A DNA stretch of 19,050 bases. It comes from an uncultured Desulfuromonadales bacterium. Its GTDB lineage: Bacteria > Desulfobacterota > Desulfuromonadia > Desulfuromonadales > Geopsychrobacteraceae. The notes beneath the pieces are model-generated. The model made no database searches, had not been told where the DNA came from, and worked only from the letters and a program-made list of their open reading frames with translations. This document shows positions 1 through 7,160 of the stretch, piece after piece. How positions within the stretch are numbered: the stretch's first letter is position 1; each line of letters begins with the position of its first letter. Position numbers and translations under genes: made by a program. Where the stretch lies: assembly GCA_945788205.1 (NCBI GenBank), contig CALZLE010000323.1:1-19050 (forward strand), written 5' to 3'.

Positions 1-83
1 ATCCCGAGGAACAAAAAGCTTCTGTCCATGATGTGTCGACAGTGTTCAGCTCAACACCTTTTGTTTGGTAAAAGCAGGGTGCA
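1..83. other. Window edge, no supported gene
   Basis: Short stretch downstream of the DivIVA-like gene. On the minus strand an ATG at 29-27 opens a frame that runs off the window (MDRSFLFLG...), which could be the beginning of a secreted or membrane protein. No ribosome binding site is visible before it and only nine codons are present, so I do not call it a gene. A 12-codon frame beginning at the TGATG overlap with the DivIVA stop ends at once and is not convincing. Confidence 0.3.
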
Positions 84-614
84 TCAGAAGTTACCAGCCT
101 CGTCATCGGCTGGTGGATCAAGCAAAGGCTGCTCCAACAATGCAGCGTTGCGCTCCTCTTCCTCAATCTGCAAAATATCCATGTCGAGCAATTTCAAATG
201 GCCATCGATCATTGATCGCAACCCGCCCTCAAAAGAAATCTTTTGCCGTTTAAGGTCCTGGATTTCGCTCATTAACTGCACACGTCGTTCGGCTGCTTCT
301 CTCACCACCTGTTCACCTTCCAGATGGGCTTCTGCAACCATAATTTCAGCCTCTTTACGCGCATTTTCCTTCAATTCCTCGGTGACCTGCTGAGCCGTCA
401 TCAGGGTTTCTTGCAGTGCCTTTTCCCGGTCCCGCATCTGCTCCAACGCAGTCCTGGTGCGAGCCAGCGACTCTTTCAGCTCGTTATTCTGTTTATGCAA
501 ACGCTCAAGTTCATCAGCAAGCATCTCCAGAAAATGATCAACAGCAGCGGTATCATAACCGAACAGCCGGGTTTTAAACTGGTGTTGCTGGATTTCTATC
601 GGGGTAATCCGCAT
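84..614 (-). CDS. DivIVA-domain coiled-coil protein
   Basis: 176-residue protein. The first 60 or so residues match the DivIVA N-terminal domain: a start of MRITPIEIQQHQF, then a GYDTAAVDHFL segment, leading into a long charged coiled coil up to about residue 150 and an acidic tail. DivIVA proteins bind curved membrane and recruit division, polar-growth or cell-wall partners in Gram-positive bacteria. In Gram-negative deltaproteobacteria the role of these short homologues is not settled. The start is preceded by AAAGG about ten bases upstream. It lies 25 bases after the YggT gene on the same strand and is almost certainly co-transcribed, a pairing also common in Gram-positive division clusters. 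Family assignment is firm, function is not. Confidence 0.88.
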   Translation of the reverse strand: MRITPIEIQQHQFKTRLFGYDTAAVDHFLEMLADELERLHKQNNELKESLARTRTALEQMRDREKALQETLMTAQQVTEELKENARKEAEIMVAEAHLEGEQVVREAAERRVQLMSEIQDLKRQKISFEGGLRSMIDGHLKLLDMDILQIEEEERNAALLEQPLLDPPADDEAGNF

Positions 615-639
615 CAGATTTGAACCTTTGTCCTGTCAG

Positions 640-924
640 TTAGTGAGCCAGTTGCATTAAAGTAGAGACGATGAACTGCTGCAACACAGAGAGGAGGATC
701 AGCAGTACAATCGGAGAAAAATCGAAGGTTCCGGCCCGTAAGAACGGCAGCAGATTGCGCAACCTGTACAGTACCGGATCGGTCGCATTGTGTAAAAAAC
801 GCACAATCGGGTTATATGGATCTGGGCTGACCCAGGAAATCAATGCTCGAGCAATGACAATGAAAATATAAATTTGAAACACAAGATTGATAATATTAGC
901 AATCGCGCCAATCAACGTACCCAT
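640..924 (-). CDS. YggT-family membrane protein
   Basis: 94 residues with two hydrophobic helices, roughly 4-28 and 64-90. The linker carries the family signature region, with ALISWVSPDPYNPIVRFL followed by a proline-containing TDPVLYRLRNLLP segment. YggT proteins are small inner-membrane proteins linked to osmotic tolerance, cell division or membrane organisation depending on the organism, and no enzymatic role is established. Length is normal for the one-repeat form. The ATG at 924 has a GGGGAAGG purine stretch upstream at a rather long distance. It is the first gene of a two-gene unit with the DivIVA-like gene and is divergent from the DAHP synthase gene. Confidence 0.9.
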   Translation of the reverse strand: MGTLIGAIANIINLVFQIYIFIVIARALISWVSPDPYNPIVRFLHNATDPVLYRLRNLLPFLRAGTFDFSPIVLLILLSVLQQFIVSTLMQLAH

Positions 925-1040
925 GATGAATTAACCTTCCCCTGCTACATAAGTAAAAATAACCGTAATTCTCTGAACTTATACAGAAACTGTGAAAAAC
1001 TGTCAAACGATTCCCCATGCGTAGTCAACGGGGAGAGGCT

Positions 1041-1069
1041 TTGACTTTAGCTGCGAAAGCCGATAGATT
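1041..1069 (+). promoter_or_regulatory. Likely sigma-70 promoter of the DAHP synthase gene
   Basis: TTGACT (1041-1046) and TAGATT (1064-1069) are separated by 17 bases, about 50 bases before the start codon. The -35 box is also the right arm of an inverted repeat, AGTCAA (1023-1028) with TTGACT (1041-1046). The rest of the 196-base divergent gap (925-1120) holds no gene. Confidence 0.5.
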
Positions 1070-1120
1070 ACTCCAACTTTGTAATTTTCTGTAATTCGAC
1101 ATAATTATATCGAGGAAATC

Positions 1121-2164
1121 ATGGTTCAAACTAACAATCTAAATGTTCGTGAAGTTACACCGATCATCGCTCCTGCAGACCTGAAGCAAGTCTTTCCCCT
1201 GAGCGTTGACGACGCCGCATTTGTCAATGAAAGCCGCAACACAATAAAGGCGATTCTGCGCGGTGAAGACCCACGCCTGATGGTCGTCGTAGGGCCTTGC
1301 TCTATCCACGATCCGAAAGCCGCGATTGAGTATGCGCAACGCCTTGCCGAGCTGTCTGAAACGTTAAAGGAAAAACTCTTTATCGTTATGCGCGTCTATT
1401 TTGAAAAACCGCGCACCACAGTCGGCTGGAAAGGTCTGATCAACGACCCCGACATGGATGGAACTCACAGCATCTCCAAAGGTCTGGGGATTGCTCGACA
1501 ACTGTTCAATGCCATCACCCGATTGCGATTGCCAATTGCCAGTGAAATGCTCGATCCGATCACACCTCAGTACCTATCCGACATGATCAGTTGGGGGGCC
1601 ATCGGAGCGCGCACAACTGAATCTCAAACACACCGAGAGATGGCCAGCGGTCTGTCGTTCCCAGTCGGATTTAAAAATGGCACTGACGGCGGCCTGAAAA
1701 TCGCCACTGATGCTATGGCAGCGGCATGCCGGTCACACAGCTTTCTCGGCATTAACTACGAAGGCCGTAGTTCGATTGTTGAAACGACCGGCAATCCGGA
1801 TATCCACATTGTGCTGCGTGGTGGGAACGATGGCCCCAACTATTCGTCAGCAGACATCACGAATACCATCGAGCTGCTGAAAAAGAATAATCTACCACCA
1901 TCGATTATGGTCGACTGCAGTCACGCTAACTCAGAGAAAGACCACGAGCGACAAGGCAAGGTTCTCGATGATATCGTCGAGCAACTGCTTACCGGGACAA
2001 CAGCGATAAACAGCGTGATGATCGAGAGCAATCTGGAAGCTGGTAATCAGAGCATTCCCGACGACCTGAGCGATCTGAAGTACGGTGTTTCTGTCACGGA
2101 CAAATGTGTAGACTGGAAAACAACGAAGACGATGCTCAATAAAACATTCGATCGATTGACATAA
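1121..2164 (+). CDS. aroG: 3-deoxy-7-phosphoheptulonate synthase, class I (AroF/G/H type)
   Basis: Cytoplasmic enzyme of 347 residues that condenses phosphoenolpyruvate with erythrose 4-phosphate, the first step of the shikimate pathway to aromatic amino acids. It follows the E. coli AroF/G/H family over its full length: VVGPCSIHD with the metal-binding cysteine at residue 60, RTTVGWKGLINDPDMDGT, WGAIGARTTESQ, PVGFKNGTDG, then DCSHAN, a MIESNL segment carrying a metal-binding glutamate and a final SVTDKC segment carrying the last metal aspartate. The N-terminal extension typical of allosterically controlled forms is present, so feedback inhibition is likely, but whether by Phe, Tyr or Trp cannot be read from sequence; the symbol is therefore provisional. 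GAGGAAATC precedes the ATG. A promoter lies at 1041-1069. It is monocistronic or read into the next gene without a visible terminator. Confidence 0.95.
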   Translation: MVQTNNLNVREVTPIIAPADLKQVFPLSVDDAAFVNESRNTIKAILRGEDPRLMVVVGPCSIHDPKAAIEYAQRLAELSETLKEKLFIVMRVYFEKPRTTVGWKGLINDPDMDGTHSISKGLGIARQLFNAITRLRLPIASEMLDPITPQYLSDMISWGAIGARTTESQTHREMASGLSFPVGFKNGTDGGLKIATDAMAAACRSHSFLGINYEGRSSIVETTGNPDIHIVLRGGNDGPNYSSADITNTIELLKKNNLPPSIMVDCSHANSEKDHERQGKVLDDIVEQLLTGTTAINSVMIESNLEAGNQSIPDDLSDLKYGVSVTDKCVDWKTTKTMLNKTFDRLT

Positions 2165-2217
2165 CAGTTTTGTGAATTACAGTTTTGCGCAGGGACAATT
2201 TGACCATAAATAAAAAC

Positions 2218-2246
2218 TTTACTTTGGCAACGACAAACATTAGAAT
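2218..2246 (+). promoter_or_regulatory. Likely promoter of the REC-GGDEF gene
   Basis: TTTACT (2218-2223) and TAGAAT (2241-2246) have a 17-base spacer, giving a start near 2253 and a short leader before the AGAAGAG ribosome binding site (2263-2269). The same 111-base gap carries a direct repeat ACAGTTTTG at 2164-2172 and 2179-2187, with a 15-base period. Confidence 0.45.
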
Positions 2247-2275
2247 CATCTAAATTCAATTCAGAAGAGCACTTA

Positions 2276-3202
2276 ATGAACAGAACTCTACTTATCATCG
2301 ATGATTCCAAAGCGATCCGCACTCAGGTGGAACAAACTTTCGCTGACGGGAATATGTTCCAAAAAATCCTGCAAGCGGCGGATGGTATCGAAGCGTTTAA
2401 GCTGCTGGTGAACAACAATGTAGACATTATCCTTTGTGATATCGAAATGCCCGGAATTGATGGCTTAAAATTCCTTGCCATGCTGCAATCGAGAGAAGAT
2501 CTCAAAGAAATTCCAGTCCTCATGTTGACCAGTCATGGCGACCTGAACACAAAAGTTCGCGGTCTTGAATCAGGGGCTTGTGACTATATCACGAAACCTT
2601 TTGAACCGGCCGAGATGGTTGCCAGGGTCCATGTTCAGATGCAGATCAAAACCCTGCAAGATGAGCTGCGCCGAAGCAATCAACTCTTATTACAGCTTGC
2701 GCAAACCGATCCCTTGACACGCCTCTACAACCGGCGCCATCTGTACGAAAAACTTGAGACGGAGCTGAACCGTTGCTATCGCGGCCGTAACCCACTGTCG
2801 TTAATCATGGCAGATATTGATCATTTCAAACAGGTCAACGATAAGTACGGCCACCAGGTCGGCGATGAGGTTTTAGTCAGAGTAGCAGACCTGCTGCAAG
2901 AGCAACTCAGAACTTATGATCTGGCAGCCCGGTATGGTGGTGAAGAGTTCTGCTTGGTCCTGCCAGAAACGGATCTGGAGGCCGCCTGTGAAGTTGCTGA
3001 AAGAATACGCATGCGCGCGGAAGAGATGACCTTCTCTGGCAAAATGGAGAATCACAAATTAACCATCAGCTTCGGTGTTGCGGCCTACGATGGTACCACT
3101 GATGGGTCGATTGATGAGATCGTCAAAGTTGCCGACGCCGCACTTTACGAAGCTAAAAATGCTGGCAGAAACCAGATCAAAGAAAAAGAGATATTCAGCT
3201 AA
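2276..3202 (+). CDS. Response regulator with diguanylate cyclase output (REC-GGDEF)
   Basis: 308-residue cytoplasmic protein. Residues 1-122 form a receiver domain with all key residues: acidic pair D9/D10, phospho-acceptor D55 in ILCDIEMPG, T85 and K107 in YITKPFE. A helical linker (about 123-143) joins a GGDEF domain (about 144-305). The active-site motif is GGEEF at 221-225, and an RxxD product-inhibition site (RTYD, 212-215) lies exactly five residues before it, as in PleD. It should therefore make cyclic di-GMP from two GTP when phosphorylated and be held in check by its product. No sensor kinase is encoded nearby, so its partner is elsewhere. Its last four bases overlap the end of the convergent DUF3047 gene. 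Confidence 0.93.
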   Translation: MNRTLLIIDDSKAIRTQVEQTFADGNMFQKILQAADGIEAFKLLVNNNVDIILCDIEMPGIDGLKFLAMLQSREDLKEIPVLMLTSHGDLNTKVRGLESGACDYITKPFEPAEMVARVHVQMQIKTLQDELRRSNQLLLQLAQTDPLTRLYNRRHLYEKLETELNRCYRGRNPLSLIMADIDHFKQVNDKYGHQVGDEVLVRVADLLQEQLRTYDLAARYGGEEFCLVLPETDLEAACEVAERIRMRAEEMTFSGKMENHKLTISFGVAAYDGTTDGSIDEIVKVADAALYEAKNAGRNQIKEKEIFS

Positions 3203-3855
3203 TCTGTCTTCAGTAACCGCAAATCATCGTACCATGCCAAAGCCGATTCTCCGGTGTCATCGGAATCGCTCATAATTGCAATGCCACCCACAAGTGTCGG
3301 CTCTTCTCCGAAGATACGACGATAATCCTCCAGCAGATTTCGTTCTTCTTCAACCCACTCGCCTGCCCGCTGATTTCCACTCTCAACAGCAACCATCACC
3401 GATCGAGAAAAATATGGACTCGGCACAACCTCATTAATTTTCAGCTGGTTGGCCCAAATATAATTAATCGTACGTGATAATGGTTTGAAAAAATGGGGAA
3501 AGATAACGTAAATACGGGCGGGGTAATCATCCTTTGATTTTTTCTTAGCGTTGCCAGATGGGATCGTTGCTGCAATTTTCCAACGCCAACGGATTAATGG
3601 GTAATCGATCGGCGAAACTTCGATTTCATGAATCAGCGCCGAGGCACTGTTACGCGTGGAAACTTGCAGCACCTTATTACTGCCATCATCTTCGGTAAGT
3701 CGAAAATCATTCTTACCGCTGAATATCTCCTCGTACCAGCCGGAGAGATCATCCTCAAAATCATCAATCAGCAGAACATCTTCTGCCAACCCAGGAGCTG
3801 CTGAAAAAAAACCTACGAGTAGAACGAACAGCAGAATGCGACCAAGCGCCGACAA
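3199..3855 (-). CDS. DUF3047 family secreted protein
   Basis: 218 residues. A signal peptide (about 1-24, hydrophobic core then PGLA-ED) predicts export. The rest matches the DUF3047 family: LIDDFEDDLSGW near the start, IRWRWKI in the middle, ARIYVIFP, then NYIWAN and a late GGIAIMSDSDDTGESALAWYDD segment. The fold resembles carbohydrate-binding beta-sandwich domains, but no function is known. The start is a TTG at 3855, one base after the stop of the upstream OpuAC-like gene, so translation is probably coupled. No better ATG exists before the signal peptide. It is the last gene of the long minus-strand run. Confidence 0.85.
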   Translation of the reverse strand: MSALGRILLFVLLVGFFSAAPGLAEDVLLIDDFEDDLSGWYEEIFSGKNDFRLTEDDGSNKVLQVSTRNSASALIHEIEVSPIDYPLIRWRWKIAATIPSGNAKKKSKDDYPARIYVIFPHFFKPLSRTINYIWANQLKINEVVPSPYFSRSVMVAVESGNQRAGEWVEEERNLLEDYRRIFGEEPTLVGGIAIMSDSDDTGESALAWYDDLRLLKTD

Positions 3856-3856
3856 A

Positions 3857-4456
3857 TCAGATTAACCGATTCATCTTGAGGAACGTCCGCGCAACATCCT
3901 TTACGCCTTGGTCCACGACTTGTGCTTCGAGCTGAGCAATTGTCTCAACGTCGATTTTCCCGCCCAACTTATTGATTAAACGGGCCAACGCCGGAAATTT
4001 CTTTAGCGTATCTTTGCGCGCTACCGGTACCGCCTGCGTCGGGAGCTCAAGCCCCTTTAATTGTGCCTCGAATCCAAGCGGCTTAAGCCAAATCAGATTC
4101 ATTTCTTCATTGTAGCGCTTTTTAACTGCCTGATAGAGCTGATCCGCATCTTGTAATGGTTCGCCACCGAGGATCTGCACCTGCCCAACACCGGTATATT
4201 CAACATAAATGTCGAGATCATCTTTCAACAGCGCCTGATGTGCACTTGGGCTGGACTCATGGGTGACCAACTTAACGGACGTGCCGGTACGCTCAGTGAT
4301 CAGCTGCGCTATCATATTAGCCAGCAGATCCTGCTGAACCCCTCCGGTAGAGCCAATCACCAGAGTTTTGCCGACACAAGCGAAACCGGTCATTGGCAAA
4401 AGAGCAACAATGAACAATAAAATCAGAACGACTATTCTTTTACTTAACGGGGGCAT
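3857..4456 (-). CDS. Single-lobe OpuAC/ProX-like binding protein
   Basis: 199 residues with an N-terminal signal (about 1-26). GKTLVIGSTGGVQQDLLANM and DLDIYVEYTG at residues 81-89 are typical of the substrate-binding protein of glycine betaine/choline ABC importers (OpuAC, COG1732). The C-terminal helix region (VARKDTLKKFPALARLINKL, then KIDVETIAQLEAQV) is also present. Between them, after WLKPLGFEAQ near residue 132, the protein jumps straight to the C-terminal part: the inserted second lobe of roughly 75-100 residues found in full-length members is absent. The reading frame is intact, so this is a shortened family form, not a frameshift. No permease or ATPase gene of an ABC importer is adjacent. 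AAGGAGCC precedes the ATG. Transport of betaine should not be assumed. Confidence 0.8.
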   Translation of the reverse strand: MPPLSKRIVVLILLFIVALLPMTGFACVGKTLVIGSTGGVQQDLLANMIAQLITERTGTSVKLVTHESSPSAHQALLKDDLDIYVEYTGVGQVQILGGEPLQDADQLYQAVKKRYNEEMNLIWLKPLGFEAQLKGLELPTQAVPVARKDTLKKFPALARLINKLGGKIDVETIAQLEAQVVDQGVKDVARTFLKMNRLI

Positions 4457-4497
4457 TTTGGCTCCTTCTTCAGTCTAACGGTTCCAACAATCCGGCA

Positions 4498-4806
4498 CTA
4501 GTGTACCGGGTTATCTGTTTCAGTCTGTGGCGCTGATCCATCCTCAAGATCAATCACACCATATCTCTTTTCAAAGTTGACGACGTTATTCTGTAGCGCC
4601 AGCAGCAAGCGTTTTGCGTGCCGGGGCGAAGTGATCAAACGCGACTGCACCTTCGCCTTTGGTGCCTGAGGTTGGACATAAATGCAATCGAGAACAAATT
4701 CACTATCGTTATGGTTAACAACCGCCATGTTGATATATTGCCCGGTGGCGACATCATCATCAATCTGAATTTCCAGCTTCAGGTCTTGTTCGTTTTTCTT
4801 GTCCAT
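4498..4806 (-). CDS. DUF3467 family protein
   Basis: 102-residue soluble protein without signal peptide. It matches the DUF3467 family: an LEIQIDDDVATGQYINMAVV segment, then NDSEFVLDCIYVQP, a basic SRLITSPRHAKRLLLALQNN helix and an acidic tail. Members are small proteins of unknown function in many anaerobes. I chose the ATG at 4806 because GAGGG lies at the right distance before it; an in-frame upstream start at 4845 would overlap the previous gene and has no ribosome binding site. It sits 19 bases after the beta-helix gene and 41 bases before the OpuAC-like gene. Confidence 0.82.
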   Translation of the reverse strand: MDKKNEQDLKLEIQIDDDVATGQYINMAVVNHNDSEFVLDCIYVQPQAPKAKVQSRLITSPRHAKRLLLALQNNVVNFEKRYGVIDLEDGSAPQTETDNPVH

Positions 4807-4825
4807 TTTTCCCTCACATTCTAAG

Positions 4826-6160
4826 TTATTCCATTCCTGCGCCAACTACAGACTGGCGTAGCCACGGAGCAAAAGTGATACGATCACGAAGATATCGTTC
4901 TCCAGTCGTGTCATCAACGACCCATTTTGCCTGTTCCCGGTCAAAAAAGATACCTGTCTCTGTTCCGGTGAACCCACGACCCCACCAGTTACTGCTGACA
5001 TCAACAACCCCGGCAGCCGGGCTGAATATAGCCATTTTCCCCTGACGACCTGACTTGGCAATAAATTTCTTCATTTGAGCTTCAGTGGTGCCCTGCTTTT
5101 CCATGTCGGCGCTTTGATGGTCACCCAGCTCAACCGCCAGCCGATTGGCTATAAAATTATTCTTCTTCACCGTCGGGTAAGACAGATAATCGCAGAATAG
5201 CGCAACATCATTTTTTTCAAACCGATTCTGCGTGATCTGCGGAGCTGAACGGCGTTGACTGTCGATCGCAATACGATTATTCGAAAAGTGATTTTGCCTA
5301 ACGTTCGGACTTCCCAGCTGATTATTGACCAGCGCCACGCTATTTTTTTCAAACAGGTTCTTCTGCACTTGCGGCTTTGATGCCAGCAGACAGACAACCC
5401 CCTGTTCATTTTCAACAAAACGGTTATGTTCAATTGTCGGACTGGACATCGTCTGATCTAGGAGGATAGATTTTCCGTTACCCTTAAAAAGGTTACCCGT
5501 TAATCTCCCCGGAAAAAGGTGCTGCAAATGCACCGCTTGCTGATTCTCAATAAACTGATTGTCGACCAAAGACCCAGAGCTGTTGTGACTGGCCATAACT
5601 GCTGTGCTATTCGCGGTAAAAAGGTTACCTCGAATAACCACCTGCGAACGGGTCCCGACATCGATCGCAACTTGGTTGTTGCTGAATTGACTGTTTTCAA
5701 TGACTGGACTCGTTTGTCGATGCAGCTTAATTGCAGTTGTACAGTCAAAGAAACGGCTCTGCTTGATTTCAAAGCGACTCAATGAACTTGTCAAGCCGAT
5801 ATCGGCTCCCTCGATCTGGATGGAATGAAAACGATTCACCCCGTCAGACTGATATAGCTCGATCCCCTTCCAGCCCGATGGTGACGCAAAAATGATCGGC
5901 GCGGCGCTGGTGCCGACAGCCTGCAGACTGCCCTCAACCCTGATTTTCGCCTCTTTCGTTGCCACCTTGATTTGCGTTCCGGGAGCGATTGTCAACTCAA
6001 CGCCAGCAGCAATCAGAATCGGCTGCCGAAGTTCGACCTGCCCTTGCCATTGCTGGTCTGTACCAATAACTCGGTAGGTTAAATCCTCTGCCTGTGCTGA
6101 ACCAAGCAGCAACAGTGATAAAACCAACAGAGAAAATATATTTTTGCAGCGACGGTTCAA
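4826..6160 (-). CDS. Secreted right-handed beta-helix protein (NosD/PbH1 type)
   Basis: About 444 residues. A signal peptide (MNRRCKN, hydrophobic core, GSAQA-ED) is followed by a cap region with LTIAPGTQIKV and a VEGSLQAVGT segment. Nine consecutive repeats of 22 residues (one of 23) then occupy about residues 152-350, each built on the pattern N-x-F-x-x-N-x-x-A/G-V, the PbH1 beta-helix coil. A closing region contains SSNWWG, a motif common at the end of such extracellular helices. NosD, a relative, acts in copper-site maturation of nitrous oxide reductase; other members bind or cut polysaccharide. No catalytic set is visible. I prefer the TTG at 6160, preceded by AGTAGGA; a GTG at 6199 is in frame but lacks a ribosome binding site. 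Confidence 0.85.
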   Translation of the reverse strand: MNRRCKNIFSLLVLSLLLLGSAQAEDLTYRVIGTDQQWQGQVELRQPILIAAGVELTIAPGTQIKVATKEAKIRVEGSLQAVGTSAAPIIFASPSGWKGIELYQSDGVNRFHSIQIEGADIGLTSSLSRFEIKQSRFFDCTTAIKLHRQTSPVIENSQFSNNQVAIDVGTRSQVVIRGNLFTANSTAVMASHNSSGSLVDNQFIENQQAVHLQHLFPGRLTGNLFKGNGKSILLDQTMSSPTIEHNRFVENEQGVVCLLASKPQVQKNLFEKNSVALVNNQLGSPNVRQNHFSNNRIAIDSQRRSAPQITQNRFEKNDVALFCDYLSYPTVKKNNFIANRLAVELGDHQSADMEKQGTTEAQMKKFIAKSGRQGKMAIFSPAAGVVDVSSNWWGRGFTGTETGIFFDREQAKWVVDDTTGERYLRDRITFAPWLRQSVVGAGME

Positions 6161-6304
6161 ATTCAATCCTACTGGCAAAAAGCTGTCATCAGCACACACT
6201 TGAGTGTCAAAAACGACAACAAAACCAAACAGAAATAAGGGGTTAACCTTAACGAATCAAGCAAATAAAAGGATTGCAAAATAGCGGCCAGCCGAATCTA
6301 ACCA
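6161..6304. other. Gap between the two beta-helix genes
   Basis: A 144-base stretch (105 bases if the GTG at 6199 is used). It contains a GGTTAACC palindrome and an AT-rich part, but I see no strong promoter or terminator. The longest gap in the eight-gene minus-strand run is therefore here, and an internal promoter for the downstream four genes is possible but not shown. Confidence 0.4.
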
Positions 6305-7144
6305 TCAGCGCGGGCCAGCATCATTTATCTTTTCGGGTAACGGCTGAATAGATACGACGCCAATCTCAGCGTCAGCCCGTTGATCGTAAATCAGTTTTTT
6401 TATTTCGGCCAAATCAACAGTGCCCCACCAATTTCCCTTCAGACTGATATCATCAGTATAGAAATCGCCCAAGCGAAACTGATACTGGTTATTGACAAGG
6501 TTATTCCCGGAGATCTCAAACGGCTGATCGTTCTCAAACAGGAAAATACCGGCGACATTATTTTGAATCTGGTTACGTCGTACCGTCATCCGTGAATTGC
6601 GAAAGTTAATCCCCTTACCCGTGTTGTGTTCAATGAGATTGTGCTGAAAAGTAAAGGTCGCCTGACCGATCCGACAACCGTCAATATTATGGTGGATATG
6701 GCTATCCTCAACGATGCCCTTCGTAAAGTGTGCGTGCAGCGTGTAGGCAGAATCACGTAATTCGCAGTAACGCAAATGAACGTTCTTCGAAAAATCGACG
6801 GCGATTTCCAACCAGTCCCCCGGTTGCGGATCGGTTTTGGCGCTGCGGAAGCGGATCGGCTGACGAGCAGTTCCGATGGCAAGCAGCTCCCCTTTCACCA
6901 CCAGAGTTCCATCCCCCAACCCATCACGATTATCATCGCGATAGACGAAGGCAATATCGGTTCCAGGCGCAATTGTTAAGGTCGCAGAACGAAGGACCTC
7001 AACCCGGCCATCGATCAGAATTGCGCCGCTCCAGGTAGTGTCTTCTGCAATAATCAAATCACTAAAAATCTGTGGGGCTGTCTTAAGAGGCTGTGCGCAA
7101 GCAGCAAGCAACAAGATCAGTAGCGCCGAATAAAACCATCTCAT
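6305..7144 (-). CDS. Beta-helix lipoprotein with a Ca-binding-like loop
   Basis: 279 residues. The N-terminus is a lipoprotein signal, hydrophobic stretch then LLAAC with the lipidated cysteine at residue 16. The cap region (ATLTIAPGTDIAF, then VVKGELLAIGTARQPIRF) is clearly related to that of the neighbouring beta-helix protein, so the two are paralogues. A loop at residues 70-79, DDNRDGLGDG, fits the D-x-N-x-D-G-x-x-D calcium-binding pattern. Roughly five less regular beta-helix coils follow (HNLIEHNTGKGI, RRNQIQNNVAGI, SGNNLVNNQYQF), closed by GNWWG. The ATG at 7144 is chosen over the GTG one codon upstream because GGAGG lies five bases before it. It follows the permease gene by 16 bases. 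Likely anchored in the outer membrane or inner membrane facing the periplasm; partner unknown. Confidence 0.85.
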   Translation of the reverse strand: MRWFYSALLILLLAACAQPLKTAPQIFSDLIIAEDTTWSGAILIDGRVEVLRSATLTIAPGTDIAFVYRDDNRDGLGDGTLVVKGELLAIGTARQPIRFRSAKTDPQPGDWLEIAVDFSKNVHLRYCELRDSAYTLHAHFTKGIVEDSHIHHNIDGCRIGQATFTFQHNLIEHNTGKGINFRNSRMTVRRNQIQNNVAGIFLFENDQPFEISGNNLVNNQYQFRLGDFYTDDISLKGNWWGTVDLAEIKKLIYDQRADAEIGVVSIQPLPEKINDAGPR

Positions 7145-7160
7145 CACAACCTCCGTAAAA

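Noticed and set aside
2164..2187. Direct repeat ACAGTTTTG with 15-base period as an operator
   Set aside because: Only two copies of nine bases just after a stop codon and upstream of the promoter; too little to call a regulatory site.
4807..4845. Longer DUF3467 start at 4845
   Set aside because: It overlaps the end of the beta-helix gene and has no ribosome binding site, whereas 4806 has GAGGG at normal distance and fits the family start.
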